This document shows positions 37,906 through 45,752 of a DNA stretch of 64,000 nt, piece after piece (position 1 is the stretch's first letter; every line of letters begins with the position of its first letter). The notes under the pieces were generated by a model. The model worked only from the letters and a program-made list of their open reading frames with translations, made no database searches and was not told the DNA's origin. Origin of the DNA: Bacteroidota bacterium (GTDB lineage: Bacteria > Bacteroidota > Bacteroidia > Bacteroidales > FEN-979); the NCBI GenBank assembly GCA_026391835.1, contig JAPLDF010000068.1, forward strand, positions 62,001 to 126,000, in the 5' to 3' direction. The position numbers were made by a program, and so were the translations under genes.

Positions 37906-39204
37906 ATGAAAAAAAGTCTGCCGTTTTTTCTTATTCTCCTGTTGTTCAGCCAATGTGATCGAGTCGAAAATACCCCACCGGCCATCACCCACGCCATCGG
38001 ACAGCATAAAAACGTGGATCCCGCGCACCGGGGTGCAGGCAGTTTCCCGGGCAGTGTTGCTCCACCAGCTTTATCCGTAAAGGCGAACAGGGAGGAAAAA
38101 AAACGGACCAGGAGGAGTAGAACTCAACCAATCACCACGGAACCAAATGTACCGGTAACTTCCAGAAATCCGGATTCCCTGTTTGTCAGCCGGCTGAAAT
38201 ACCTGCGGTCGAACAGGATCGAACCCGACCTGAATGAGCGGGTGAGTAGAAACTATCTTTTCTCACCCGTCGGCAACCGGCAGTTTCAGTCGATGATCAC
38301 CCTTGGGCGTGAATCTTATTTAAGGATAAATTTTGACAACGACATCCTCGACTACACCGACCGTTTTTACACGAACGGGATCAAGATCGAGATCATCTCT
38401 CCCGGGCTGCAGGTGAATCCCCTGAGCCGTTTAACGCTCCCCTACTGGAATTCAGGGACAAATTATTACGGCATTTCGCTGGTACAGAACATGTTCACCC
38501 CGTCGACCACCAAAATGGGGGGAATTTTGCATGGTGACCGCCCCTATGCTGCCTACCTCTACGTGGGCAGTTTTAAAATCACGAATGATTCCGTTCACAA
38601 ATTCAGGCTTGCCAGTGAGCTGGATGCGGGGATTATCGGGCCGAACTCATACGGCGAATGGGTGCAGCGTTCGTTTCACAACGCAGTTCCAACCAACAAC
38701 GAGCCACTCGGCTGGGAGTACCAGGTTAAAAACGACCTGGTGCTGAACTATACAATCTCTTTTGAAAAAGGCATCGTAAGCACCAGGAATTTCGAGTTCC
38801 TGCTCTCTTCCGCAGGAAATGCCGGAACGCTCTACACCAACCTGACCGGCGGGGGCCAGCTGAGAACAGGATGGTTCAACCCCTTCTTTGCCAACCTTGG
38901 CGTGGCAAAAAAGCAGGCGCTTGGCGATGCCGGGCTAAGAAAGATCCAGGTCTTCCTGTTCATCAAAGGAGCAGGAAAACTGGTGGGGTACGACGCAACC
39001 CTCCAGGGGGGGATTTTTGATAAATCGAGTATTTACACTTTGCCTGCCGGTGAGATTTCAAGGGTGGTATTCCAGGGAAGCGGGGGAATCTCCTTTTCGT
39101 GCAACGGGATCAGGCTCGACCTCGAACAGTTTATGCTCAGCCCTGAATTCCACAACGGGTGGTGGCATAAATGGGTGCATGTGGGGCTGACATTCAGTTT
39201 GTAG
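37906..39204 (+). CDS. LpxR-like lipid A deacylase (DUF2219 family)
   Basis: Predicted outer-membrane, Ca2+-dependent barrel enzyme that removes 3'-acyloxyacyl groups from lipid A. The family motif is complete: LRINFDNDILDYTDRFYTNG, with the Asn/Asp and Thr-Asp-Arg residues near the catalytic site, followed by GDRPYAAYLYVG and EWVQRSFHN (other LpxR-like segments). The first ~20 residues are a signal peptide with a possible lipobox (LFSQC). A Pro/Arg-rich polar linker of about 80 residues precedes the barrel. I start at ATG 37906 (432 residues), since a longer frame from 37885 overlaps the promoter box. The barrel ends GLTFSL with an aromatic near the terminus. Confidence 0.85.
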   Translation: MKKSLPFFLILLLFSQCDRVENTPPAITHAIGQHKNVDPAHRGAGSFPGSVAPPALSVKANREEKKRTRRSRTQPITTEPNVPVTSRNPDSLFVSRLKYLRSNRIEPDLNERVSRNYLFSPVGNRQFQSMITLGRESYLRINFDNDILDYTDRFYTNGIKIEIISPGLQVNPLSRLTLPYWNSGTNYYGISLVQNMFTPSTTKMGGILHGDRPYAAYLYVGSFKITNDSVHKFRLASELDAGIIGPNSYGEWVQRSFHNAVPTNNEPLGWEYQVKNDLVLNYTISFEKGIVSTRNFEFLLSSAGNAGTLYTNLTGGGQLRTGWFNPFFANLGVAKKQALGDAGLRKIQVFLFIKGAGKLVGYDATLQGGIFDKSSIYTLPAGEISRVVFQGSGGISFSCNGIRLDLEQFMLSPEFHNGWWHKWVHVGLTFSL

Positions 39205-39238
39205 AACCTTTGGATTTCGGGATTTTTTGGGATTTTCC

Positions 39239-39375
39239 TTTTTTTTTTGGGGGGGATGGGGGGACAAGGGGACAAGGGGACAAGGTGACAAGGTAACAAA
39301 GTGACAAGTGACAAGGGGACAAGGTGACAAGGTAACAAAGTGACAAGTGACAAGTGACAAGTGACAAGTGACGGG
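39239..39375 (+). repeat. Heptamer GTGACAA tandem repeat array with T10G7 run
   Basis: A run of ten T and seven G (39239-39255) is followed by about fifteen copies of a 7-8-base unit, GTGACAA or GGTGACAA, with variants GGGGACAA and GGTAACAA. A 39-base block (39276-39314) is duplicated perfectly and directly at 39315-39353. It lies in the 285-base gap between the LpxR-like gene and dnaB. The open frames read through it on the minus strand encode only repeated Leu/Ser/Pro/Cys/His strings and are rejected. Confidence 0.85.
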
Positions 39376-39476
39376 TGAAAAGGGAGTAGTGAGGTATGTC
39401 GGGTTGCAGTGATCGGAAATAGTTATTGTTGAAAAATAAAGTCCGGGCGGGGAGGTAAACCAAACCCGAATAGCGC

Positions 39477-39484
39477 TATTTTTG
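39477..39484 (+). promoter_or_regulatory. Candidate -7 box for dnaB
   Basis: TATTTTTG matches TAnnTTTG and ends four bases before the dnaB ATG at 39489, which implies a leaderless mRNA. No -33 element is evident. Confidence 0.45.
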
Positions 39485-39488
39485 CCCC

Positions 39489-40997
39489 ATGGAAGATAAG
39501 AATTTCAAGAAGCGTACCCGTAAGCCCGGATTGAATGAAGTGGTTTTTGAACACGGAAAAATCCCTCCCCAGGCGCTCGACCTTGAAGAGGCCGTTCTCG
39601 GGGCGATGATGCTTGAAAGCAACCGGCTGGCGGAAGTGATTGAAGTGCTCAAGCCCGACGCATTTTACAAGGAGAGCCACCAGATCATCTTTTCGGCCAT
39701 CATGCGCCTTTTCGCACAGAATGAGCCGGTCGACATCCTTACCGTAACGGAAGAACTGCGAAAAACGGGCGAGCTGGAGGTGGCAGGCGGCCCCTACTTC
39801 ATCACCATGCTCACAAACCGCATCGCCTCAACCGCCAACATTGAATTTCATGCCCGGATCATCCTGCAGAAATTTATCCAGCGCGAGCTGATCAGGGTTT
39901 CCTCCGAGATCATCAAGGATGCCTACGAAGATACCACCGACGTGTTCGACTTGCTGGACAAGGCTGAAAACGGCCTGTTTTCGATCAGTGAAGGCAGCAT
40001 CGGCAAATCGTACATGAACATGCAGTCGATCATTGCCGAAGCGATCAAGGAGATCAGCGCAGGCCGGAACCAGGAAGGAAAACTGAGGGGCGTCGGATCG
40101 GGATTTACCGAGCTTGACCGGATCACCTCCGGCTGGCAGAGATCGGACCTGATCATCATAGCCTCACGCCCGGGGATGGGAAAGACCGCGTTCGCCCTCA
40201 CCATGGCACGGAATGCCGCCATTGATTTCAAGAAACCTGTGGCTGTTTTCTCACTTGAAATGTCGTCGATCCAGCTCGTCACCCGGCTTATGTCGAGTGA
40301 AACTGAAATTCCGCAGGAGAAACTCCGCAAGGGCACCATGGAAGACCATGAGTGGGCCCAGCTGAACGCGCGCATCACGCCCCTCATCGAAGCGCCCCTC
40401 TTTATTGATGATACCGCGGCGCTGTCCATCTTCGACCTCCGTGCAAAGTGCCGCCGGCTGAAGGCCCATCACGACATCCAGATGATCATCGTCGACTACC
40501 TGCAGCTGATGCAGGGCAGCCAGGATACCAGGGGCAACCGCGAGCAGGAGATCAGCAGCATCTCAAGGGCGCTGAAAACCCTGGCAAAAGAACTGGATGT
40601 GCCGGTTATAGCCCTGTCGCAGCTGAGCCGTGCCTCGGAAAAGCGTTCGGCGGCTGCCAAACCAATCCTCTCCGACCTGCGTGAGTCCGGCTCCATCGAG
40701 CAGGATGCCGACATGGTCATGTTTATCTACCGGCCGGAGTACTACAAGATCGATGTGGATGAAAGCGGCGACTCCACCGCAGGCGTGGCCGATATCATCA
40801 TTGCGAAGAACAGGAACGGCCCGCTGAAGGATGTCAGGATACGGTTTGTTTCGAAATACGCCAAATTTGTCGATGCCGAAATGGACTACCAGCCTGCCAA
40901 TAATATTCAACCCAATTCATCGTTTGAAGGTTCAATGCGAACACGAACCGTGATGTCAAAAATGAATGATGATGAACACCATGATGCGCCGTTTTAA
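39489..40997 (+). CDS. dnaB: Replicative DNA helicase DnaB
   Basis: Hexameric 5'-3' helicase that unwinds DNA at the replication fork and recruits primase. The 502-residue protein has the N-terminal helical collar domain (about 25-130; PPQALDLEEAVLGAMMLESN) and the RecA-fold C-terminal domain with Walker A SRPGMGKTAFAL (Lys232, Thr233), FSLEMSSIQLVTRLM, Walker B region IIVDYLQLMQG and DLRESGSIEQDADMVMFIYR. No intein is present, a point to check in dnaB genes. A short polar tail follows. The secreted AsnB-like gene begins within its last codons. Confidence 0.97.
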   Translation: MEDKNFKKRTRKPGLNEVVFEHGKIPPQALDLEEAVLGAMMLESNRLAEVIEVLKPDAFYKESHQIIFSAIMRLFAQNEPVDILTVTEELRKTGELEVAGGPYFITMLTNRIASTANIEFHARIILQKFIQRELIRVSSEIIKDAYEDTTDVFDLLDKAENGLFSISEGSIGKSYMNMQSIIAEAIKEISAGRNQEGKLRGVGSGFTELDRITSGWQRSDLIIIASRPGMGKTAFALTMARNAAIDFKKPVAVFSLEMSSIQLVTRLMSSETEIPQEKLRKGTMEDHEWAQLNARITPLIEAPLFIDDTAALSIFDLRAKCRRLKAHHDIQMIIVDYLQLMQGSQDTRGNREQEISSISRALKTLAKELDVPVIALSQLSRASEKRSAAAKPILSDLRESGSIEQDADMVMFIYRPEYYKIDVDESGDSTAGVADIIIAKNRNGPLKDVRIRFVSKYAKFVDAEMDYQPANNIQPNSSFEGSMRTRTVMSKMNDDEHHDAPF

Positions 40998-42261
40998 CCT
41001 TCAGGGTTTTCTGATCGTTTTTTTCCTGCTCTGCATGTTCCGGCCGGCCCATGCAGCCTACCTGCTAGTGCCCATGGATGAATCGCAGAAGAACCATCTG
41101 AAGGCCTACGGAATTGCCTATTGGGTGCTTAAAAAGGATGTCGAGGTAAGCTGGCTGCTGAATTACCGTGGCGGGAGTTTCATGTTTCAGTATGCCAAGC
41201 CGATTGAAGAAGAGTGCACCATCCGCGGGGTTACCTGCCAGATCATTGCCGATGCGCAGGCGGCAGCCATTCTCGAGGAGATCTCCGATCCGCAGGTGAA
41301 TATGGAAAATATCAAGCTGCACAAACCTCCGAGGGTCGCCGTCTATTCTCCCAAGAACAAGCTTCCATGGGATGATGCCGTTACCCTGGTGCTGACCTAT
41401 GCCGAGATCCCCTATGATGTGCTGTATGACGAAGAGATCATTTCGGGGTTGCTCCCGATGTATGACTGGCTGCATCTTCATCACGAGGACTTTACGGGCC
41501 AGTATGGCAAATTCTGGTCGGCCTATAAGGGTTTTCCGTGGTACCAGGAAGATGTGAATGCACAGGAGGAAACCGCTAAAAAGCTGGGTTTTTCGAAGGT
41601 GTCACAGATGAAACTGACCGTTGCAAAAAAAATCAGGGACTTCGTGGCAGGCGGGGGTTATCTTTTTTCAATGTGCTCGGCACCCGATAGTTACGACGTC
41701 GCCTTGTCGGCCGACGGTGTTGACATTTGCGATGTGATGTTTGACGGTGACCCTCCCGACCAGGGTGCGCAGTCAAAATTGAATTTTGGCAACTGCTTTG
41801 CCTTTGAAAATTTCACCCTGGTCACCAATCCATACCAGTATGAGATTTCTTCGATCGATGTCACTGAAACCCGGCCCAAGAGCGTCACCAGGGAGAATGA
41901 TTTCTTTACCCTGTTTGACTTTTCTGCAAAATGGGATCCGATTCCCACCATGCTCTGCCAGGACCATGAAACCATCATCCATGGCTTTATGGGACAAACC
42001 ACGGCATTCAACAAAAAATGCATCAAATCGAATGTACTCCTGCTGGGTGAAGCCAAGTCGCTGAACGAAGCCCGTTACATTCACGGGGATTTCGGGAAAG
42101 GAACCTGGACGTTCCTTGGCGGTCATGATCCCGAAGACTACCAGCATCTTGTCGGCGACCCTCCCACCGACCTCAACCTGCACCCAAATTCACCGGGTTA
42201 CCGGCTGATCCTGAACAACATTCTGTTCCCAGCAGCCAAGAAGCAAAAGCGCAAAACCTGA
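40981..42261 (+). CDS. Secreted protein annotated as 'asparagine synthetase B' in Bacteroidota
   Basis: A 426-residue protein with a signal peptide (MMRRFNLQGFLIVFFLLCMF, cut near AHA). Databases often label such proteins asparagine synthetase B, but I see no PP-loop ATP pyrophosphatase motif and the N-terminal nucleophile Cys is absent, so that name is doubtful. The central part has a Rossmann-like layout typical of class I glutamine amidotransferase-like (GATase1) proteins: RVAVYSPKNKLPWDDAVTLV, and GGGYLFSMCSAPDSYDVAL, in which Cys could sit at a nucleophile elbow. Function unknown; probably periplasmic. Several in-frame ATGs exist (40966-40984); I use 40981. It overlaps dnaB by 17 bases. 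Confidence 0.75.
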   Translation: MMRRFNLQGFLIVFFLLCMFRPAHAAYLLVPMDESQKNHLKAYGIAYWVLKKDVEVSWLLNYRGGSFMFQYAKPIEEECTIRGVTCQIIADAQAAAILEEISDPQVNMENIKLHKPPRVAVYSPKNKLPWDDAVTLVLTYAEIPYDVLYDEEIISGLLPMYDWLHLHHEDFTGQYGKFWSAYKGFPWYQEDVNAQEETAKKLGFSKVSQMKLTVAKKIRDFVAGGGYLFSMCSAPDSYDVALSADGVDICDVMFDGDPPDQGAQSKLNFGNCFAFENFTLVTNPYQYEISSIDVTETRPKSVTRENDFFTLFDFSAKWDPIPTMLCQDHETIIHGFMGQTTAFNKKCIKSNVLLLGEAKSLNEARYIHGDFGKGTWTFLGGHDPEDYQHLVGDPPTDLNLHPNSPGYRLILNNILFPAAKKQKRKT

Positions 42262-42265
42262 TCAA

Positions 42266-42751
42266 TCAGATCCTGTCGTAGGTCTCATTTGAATAGGAAA
42301 AATCATTTACTTCATCAGGCTGAAAATCCTCCTTTGAGACGAGTTTCCACTGGCTGAAATCGATTTCCGGGAAGAATACATCGGCATCGAATGAATTCCT
42401 AACAAGGGTGAGGTAGAGCCTGTCGGCATGCGGCAAAAACTGCCGGTAGACCGAAGCGCCCCCGATGATGAAATTCTCTTCATCCGGGCTGCACCTGGCG
42501 ATCGCCTCCTCAATCGAATAGGCCATTTCACAACCCTCTACCTGTTCGCCCGGGATGTCGGTGATCACGATGTTCCTGCGGTTTGGCAACGGGCGGCGCG
42601 GCAGGGATTCCCAGGTGCGCTTTCCCATGATCACCGGGTGTCCGCTGGTGATGGATTTAAATCTTTTCATGTCGGCCGGGATGTGCCAGAGCAGGTCGTT
42701 GTTTTTCCCGATGGCCATGTTTTCGGCAATGGCAACAATTATGGATATCAT
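42266..42751 (-). CDS. folA: Dihydrofolate reductase
   Basis: Cytosolic NADPH-dependent reduction of dihydrofolate to tetrahydrofolate, needed after thymidylate synthesis. The 161-residue length and motifs fit: ISIIVAIAENMAIGKNNDLL, then WHIPADMKRFKSITSGHPVIMGKRTWESLP, the adenosine-binding NRRNIVITD, and FIIGGASVYRQFLPHADRLYLT. It lies downstream of thyA on the same strand, with a repeat-filled gap of 96 bases between them; the pair is a classic thymidylate-folate unit. Confidence 0.96.
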   Translation of the reverse strand: MISIIVAIAENMAIGKNNDLLWHIPADMKRFKSITSGHPVIMGKRTWESLPRRPLPNRRNIVITDIPGEQVEGCEMAYSIEEAIARCSPDEENFIIGGASVYRQFLPHADRLYLTLVRNSFDADVFFPEIDFSQWKLVSKEDFQPDEVNDFSYSNETYDRI

Positions 42752-42754
42752 AGT

Positions 42755-42830
42755 TCAAGGTGCAAAGTGCAAAGTCAAAATGCAAAATTAAAATCAAAGT
42801 GCAAAGTGCAAAGTTAAAATGCAAAATTAA
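42755..42830 (-). repeat. GTGCAAA heptamer repeat between thyA and folA
   Basis: Tandem, slightly degenerate copies of a GTGCAAA/TGCAAAAT-type heptamer fill almost the whole thyA-folA gap, with variants such as TCAAAAT. It is the same period as, but a different unit from, the GTGACAA arrays at 39239, 43655 and 48233. Strand is nominal. Confidence 0.75.
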
Positions 42831-42847
42831 TGAAATACTGACGGGTA

Positions 42848-43642
42848 TTATACGGCGATGTCGGCTTTGATGTGAGGATGCGACTGGTAGTTTACCAGCT
42901 GAAAGTCATCAAACCGGAAGTCATCGATATTTTTCACCCCAGGATTCAGGACCATCGTTGGCGGGGGCAAGGGTTCGCGCGAAAGCTGCAGCCGGGCCTG
43001 GTCCAGGTGGTTCAGGTAGATATGCGCGTCGCCCAGTGTATGGATGAATTCGCCGGGTTTAAGCCCGGTTGCCCGGGCCATCATCATGGTCAGCAGGGCA
43101 TAGGAGGCGATGTTGAACGGAACACCCAGGAAGATGTCGCAGCTTCGCTGGTACATCTGGCATGAGAGTTCGCCGTTGGCCACATAAAACTGGAATAACA
43201 GGTGACAGGGGGGCAGGGCCATGCGGTCGAGATCGCCGACATTCCATGCGCTGACAATGTGCCGGCGGGAATCGGGATTGTTTTTGATTGAATCAACCAC
43301 CTGTTTCACCTGGTCGACATGCGAACCATCCGGTTTTGGCCAGGAGCGCCACTGATACCCGTAGACCGGCCCGAGGTTGCCTTCGGAGTCGGCCCATTCG
43401 TTCCAGATGGAAACATTGTTATCGGTAAGGTACCTGGTATTGGTGGATCCCTGTAAAAACCAGAGCAGTTCATGGATGATCGACCTCAGGTGCAATTTCT
43501 TGGTGGTTAACAACGGAAAACTCTCCCGAAGATTGAACCGCATCTGGTAGCCAAAAACACTGATTGTGCCGGTACCGGTGCGGTCGGGCTTTTGTACACC
43601 GTTTTTCAGGACAAAATCAAGAAGGTCGAGATATTGTTTCAT
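42848..43642 (-). CDS. thyA: Thymidylate synthase (folate-dependent)
   Basis: Methylates dUMP to dTMP using methylene-tetrahydrofolate, producing dihydrofolate for FolA. The 264-residue protein is the size of the E. coli enzyme, and the catalytic Cys146 lies in [11 protein letters not shown] at the same position; other motifs are [38 protein letters not shown], and [19 protein letters not shown]. The start ATG is the only credible one. The neighbouring nucleoside permease and the upstream repeats are on the same strand. Confidence 0.97.
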   Translation of the reverse strand: MKQYLDLLDFVLKNGVQKPDRTGTGTISVFGYQMRFNLRESFPLLTTKKLHLRSIIHELLWFLQGSTNTRYLTDNNVSIWNEWADSEGNLGPVYGYQWRSWPKPDGSHVDQVKQVVDSIKNNPDSRRHIVSAWNVGDLDRMALPPCHLLFQFYVANGELSCQMYQRSCDIFLGVPFNIASYALLTMMMARATGLKPGEFIHTLGDAHIYLNHLDQARLQLSREPLPPPTMVLNPGVKNIDDFRFDDFQLVNYQSHPHIKADIAV

Positions 43643-43654
43643 TTATCAAGGTGC

Positions 43655-43733
43655 AAAATGTGAAGAAGGGACAAGGGACAAGTGACGAGGGACAAGTGAC
43701 GAGTGACGGGTGACAAGTGACAAGTGACAAATT
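43655..43733 (-). repeat. GTGACAA/GTGACGA repeat upstream of thyA
   Basis: About nine copies of a 7-base unit (GTGACAA, with GTGACGA, GTGACGG and GGGACAA variants) occupy the 97-base gap between the nucleoside permease and thyA, with one GTGCAAA unit at the thyA-proximal edge. Strand is nominal. Confidence 0.8.
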
Positions 43734-43738
43734 AATGG

Positions 43739-44995
43739 TTAGTGAAGCGGGGTTGGGGAAAAGGATTTCGGGTCGTGTTTGTGTTTGAACAGGATGGCAA
43801 ATGCAACTCCCACAATCAAGGCATAGATTGCAAAAGCAAGCCAGATTCCATGCCAGTCCTTACCCTGAGGGTGCGTATAAAACCTGTCAATAATGAATCC
43901 GCTTATTTTGCTGCCTGAGTATGCGCCAAAACCATTGGTCATCATCATAAAAAGACCCTGGGCACTCGATCTTATTTTAGAATCGGTAGTGCTTTCAACA
44001 AATAATGAACCAGAGATGTTGAAAAAATCGAAAGCCATACCATAAACAATACAAGACAAAATTATCATCCATAAACCGCCGGCAGGATTTCCAAAAGAGA
44101 ATAATCCAAACCGAAGAACCCAGGCGATCATACTGAAAAGCATGACTTTTTTAATTCCAAACCGCCGCAGGAAGAAAGGTATCGTGAGAATAAACAGGGT
44201 CTCGGACATCTGGGAAATCGACATTATAATCGTTGAATATTTTACAACAAACGATTCGGCGTATTCCGGAACATTCCTGAAATCATCCAGGAAAGAATCA
44301 CCATACATATTGGTTAGTTGCAATGCGGCGCCCAGGAACATGGCGAAAATAAAGAACAACGCCATTTTGTAATTCAAAAAAAGTTTAAACGCGTTTAAAC
44401 CTAATTGTTCAATAATGGAAGCGTTTTTTGATATTGATTTCTGTGGCAGACATTTTGGTAATGTAAATGAATAGATACCCAAAACAATAGCTGCAACTGC
44501 TCCAATAATGAACTGATTGGCATTGGCCTTACTGCCGGATAAATTGGTGCACCACATGGCGATAATGAAACCGATGGTTCCCCAAACCCGAATCGGAGGG
44601 TATGCCTTCACAACTTCAAAATTGTTGCTTTTCAGGATTGAATAGGAAATAGAGTTAGAAAGTGATATGGTTGGCATATAAAAAATCATTGCCAATAATA
44701 TCACGTAGTACAGGGTTTCAGGATCATTGACCTGGGGTACAAAGAACAATACACATCCATATAGAATGTGCAGGGTTCCATAAAGTTTTTCAGTATTTAT
44801 CCATTTGTCGGCAATTATCCCGGTAAGTGCCGGCATAAAGATTGAAGCAATTGCAAGTGTTGAAAATATTGCTCCAAACTGAGCTCCTGTCCAACCTTTA
44901 GCATTAAAACAATAGGTTCCAATAGTTATGAGCCAGGCTCCCCATACAAAGAACTGGAAAAAATTCATTAGGATTAAACGAAGTCTTATTCCCAT
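43739..44995 (-). CDS. Nucleoside permease (MFS, NupG/XapB type)
   Basis: A 418-residue, twelve-helix major facilitator of the nucleoside:H+ symporter family. The N terminus, IRLRLILMNFFQFFVWGAW then LITIGTY, is the NupG start; later segments are FGAIFSTLAIASIFMPALTGIIADKW, SLSNSISYSILKS with PPIRVWGTIGFI, and a C-terminal FMMMTNGFGAYSGSKISGFI. It should import purine and pyrimidine nucleosides, feeding the phosphorylase at 34679 and possibly pyrimidine salvage. The base composition is visibly AT-richer than that of thyA and the following gene. The start ATG is the only suitable one. Confidence 0.9.
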   Translation of the reverse strand: MGIRLRLILMNFFQFFVWGAWLITIGTYCFNAKGWTGAQFGAIFSTLAIASIFMPALTGIIADKWINTEKLYGTLHILYGCVLFFVPQVNDPETLYYVILLAMIFYMPTISLSNSISYSILKSNNFEVVKAYPPIRVWGTIGFIIAMWCTNLSGSKANANQFIIGAVAAIVLGIYSFTLPKCLPQKSISKNASIIEQLGLNAFKLFLNYKMALFFIFAMFLGAALQLTNMYGDSFLDDFRNVPEYAESFVVKYSTIIMSISQMSETLFILTIPFFLRRFGIKKVMLFSMIAWVLRFGLFSFGNPAGGLWMIILSCIVYGMAFDFFNISGSLFVESTTDSKIRSSAQGLFMMMTNGFGAYSGSKISGFIIDRFYTHPQGKDWHGIWLAFAIYALIVGVAFAILFKHKHDPKSFSPTPLH

Positions 44996-45036
44996 CAGGA
45001 TTTTCTTTTAAGTGTTATAAGTCAGGTTCAGGAAAT

Positions 45037-45621
45037 TTATTTTCGCTTGTTGAGTTCATCCCTGATTTTGGATGCTTTTTCATACTCTTCATTTTCGATG
45101 GCACTTTGGAGCATCTCCTTCAGTTCAGCCAGCGTGGTATCGGCATATGAAACAATCTCCCCGGGATCTTCTTCGGGGGCGGGTTCTTCCTGTTTGAGCA
45201 TCTCGGCCTCTTCTTCCATCAAAATCCCGGCGGCAGCCATGATGCTTTCGTAGGTGAACACCGGGCAGCCAAACCTCAATGCCAGGGCGATGGCATCGGA
45301 GGTGCGGGAATCGACCTCCTCTGTTTTAATGCCATCGGAACAAACCAGTTTGGCATAAAAAACGCCTTCGCTGAATTTGCTGATCACAACCTCGGTAATT
45401 TCAATGTTGTAGGCATCGGCAAAGGCCTTAAAAAGGTCATGTGTAAGGGGGCGCGGTGTCCTGATTTTTTCAAGTTCGATGGCGATGGACTGGGCCTCGA
45501 ATCCTCCGATGATGATCGGCAAACGCCGGTTCCCGTCCCGTTCACCGAGGATGAGTGCATACGCCCCGCTTTGCGATTGACTGTATGACATCCCGATGAT
45601 ATCCAACCTGATTTTCTCCAT
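45037..45621 (-). CDS. Bifunctional nuclease family protein with UVR motif
   Basis: A 194-residue cytosolic protein: DUF151/BFN domain at about 1-135 (IGMSYSQSQSGAYALILGE, IIIGGFEAQSIAIELE, PRPLTHDLFKAFADAY, DSRTSDAIALALRFGCPV), an acidic linker rich in Glu and Pro, and a C-terminal UvrB/UvrC-like motif (about 170-190, LKEMLQSAIENEEYEKASKI). The arrangement is common in Bacteroidota; the thermophile and plant homologues have reported RNase/DNase activity. I start at ATG 45621; a TTG two codons earlier is less likely. The promoter on the minus strand is good, divergent from hppA. Confidence 0.92.
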   Translation of the reverse strand: MEKIRLDIIGMSYSQSQSGAYALILGERDGNRRLPIIIGGFEAQSIAIELEKIRTPRPLTHDLFKAFADAYNIEITEVVISKFSEGVFYAKLVCSDGIKTEEVDSRTSDAIALALRFGCPVFTYESIMAAAGILMEEEAEMLKQEEPAPEEDPGEIVSYADTTLAELKEMLQSAIENEEYEKASKIRDELNKRK

Positions 45622-45646
45622 TTTCAATAACGGCTTTTACCATTTA

Positions 45647-45678
45647 CAAACCTACGGGAATTTTCCCTAACAGACAAA
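45647..45678 (-). promoter_or_regulatory. Promoter of the bifunctional nuclease gene
   Basis: On the minus strand: TTTG (45675-45678), 20 bases, then TAGGTTTG (45647-45654), a good -33/-7 match. The ATG is 25 bases downstream. Confidence 0.65.
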
Positions 45679-45714
45679 AGAAGTTAAAAAATTTTATTTT
45701 CTCGAAATTCTTGC

Positions 45715-45722
45715 TATTTTTG
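45715..45722 (+). promoter_or_regulatory. Candidate -7 box for hppA
   Basis: TATTTTTG matches TAnnTTTG, 30 bases before the hppA ATG, in a strongly AT-rich spacer; the -33 side is unclear. It is divergent from the nuclease promoter. Confidence 0.5.
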
Positions 45723-45752
45723 TGAACAGTTCAAATAACTAAATAGGTAAAT

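Noticed and set aside
39239-39375. Possible CRISPR array
   Set aside because: Units of seven to eight bases are contiguous, with no spacers of unique sequence and no cas genes.
39033-39463. Three overlapping minus-strand open frames encoding Leu/Ser/Pro/Cys/His repeats
   Set aside because: They are translations of the GTGACAA tandem repeat and of the end of the LpxR-like gene; no start signals or homology.
39489-40997. Intein in dnaB
   Set aside because: The protein is of standard length, and motifs on both sides of the usual insertion sites are continuous.
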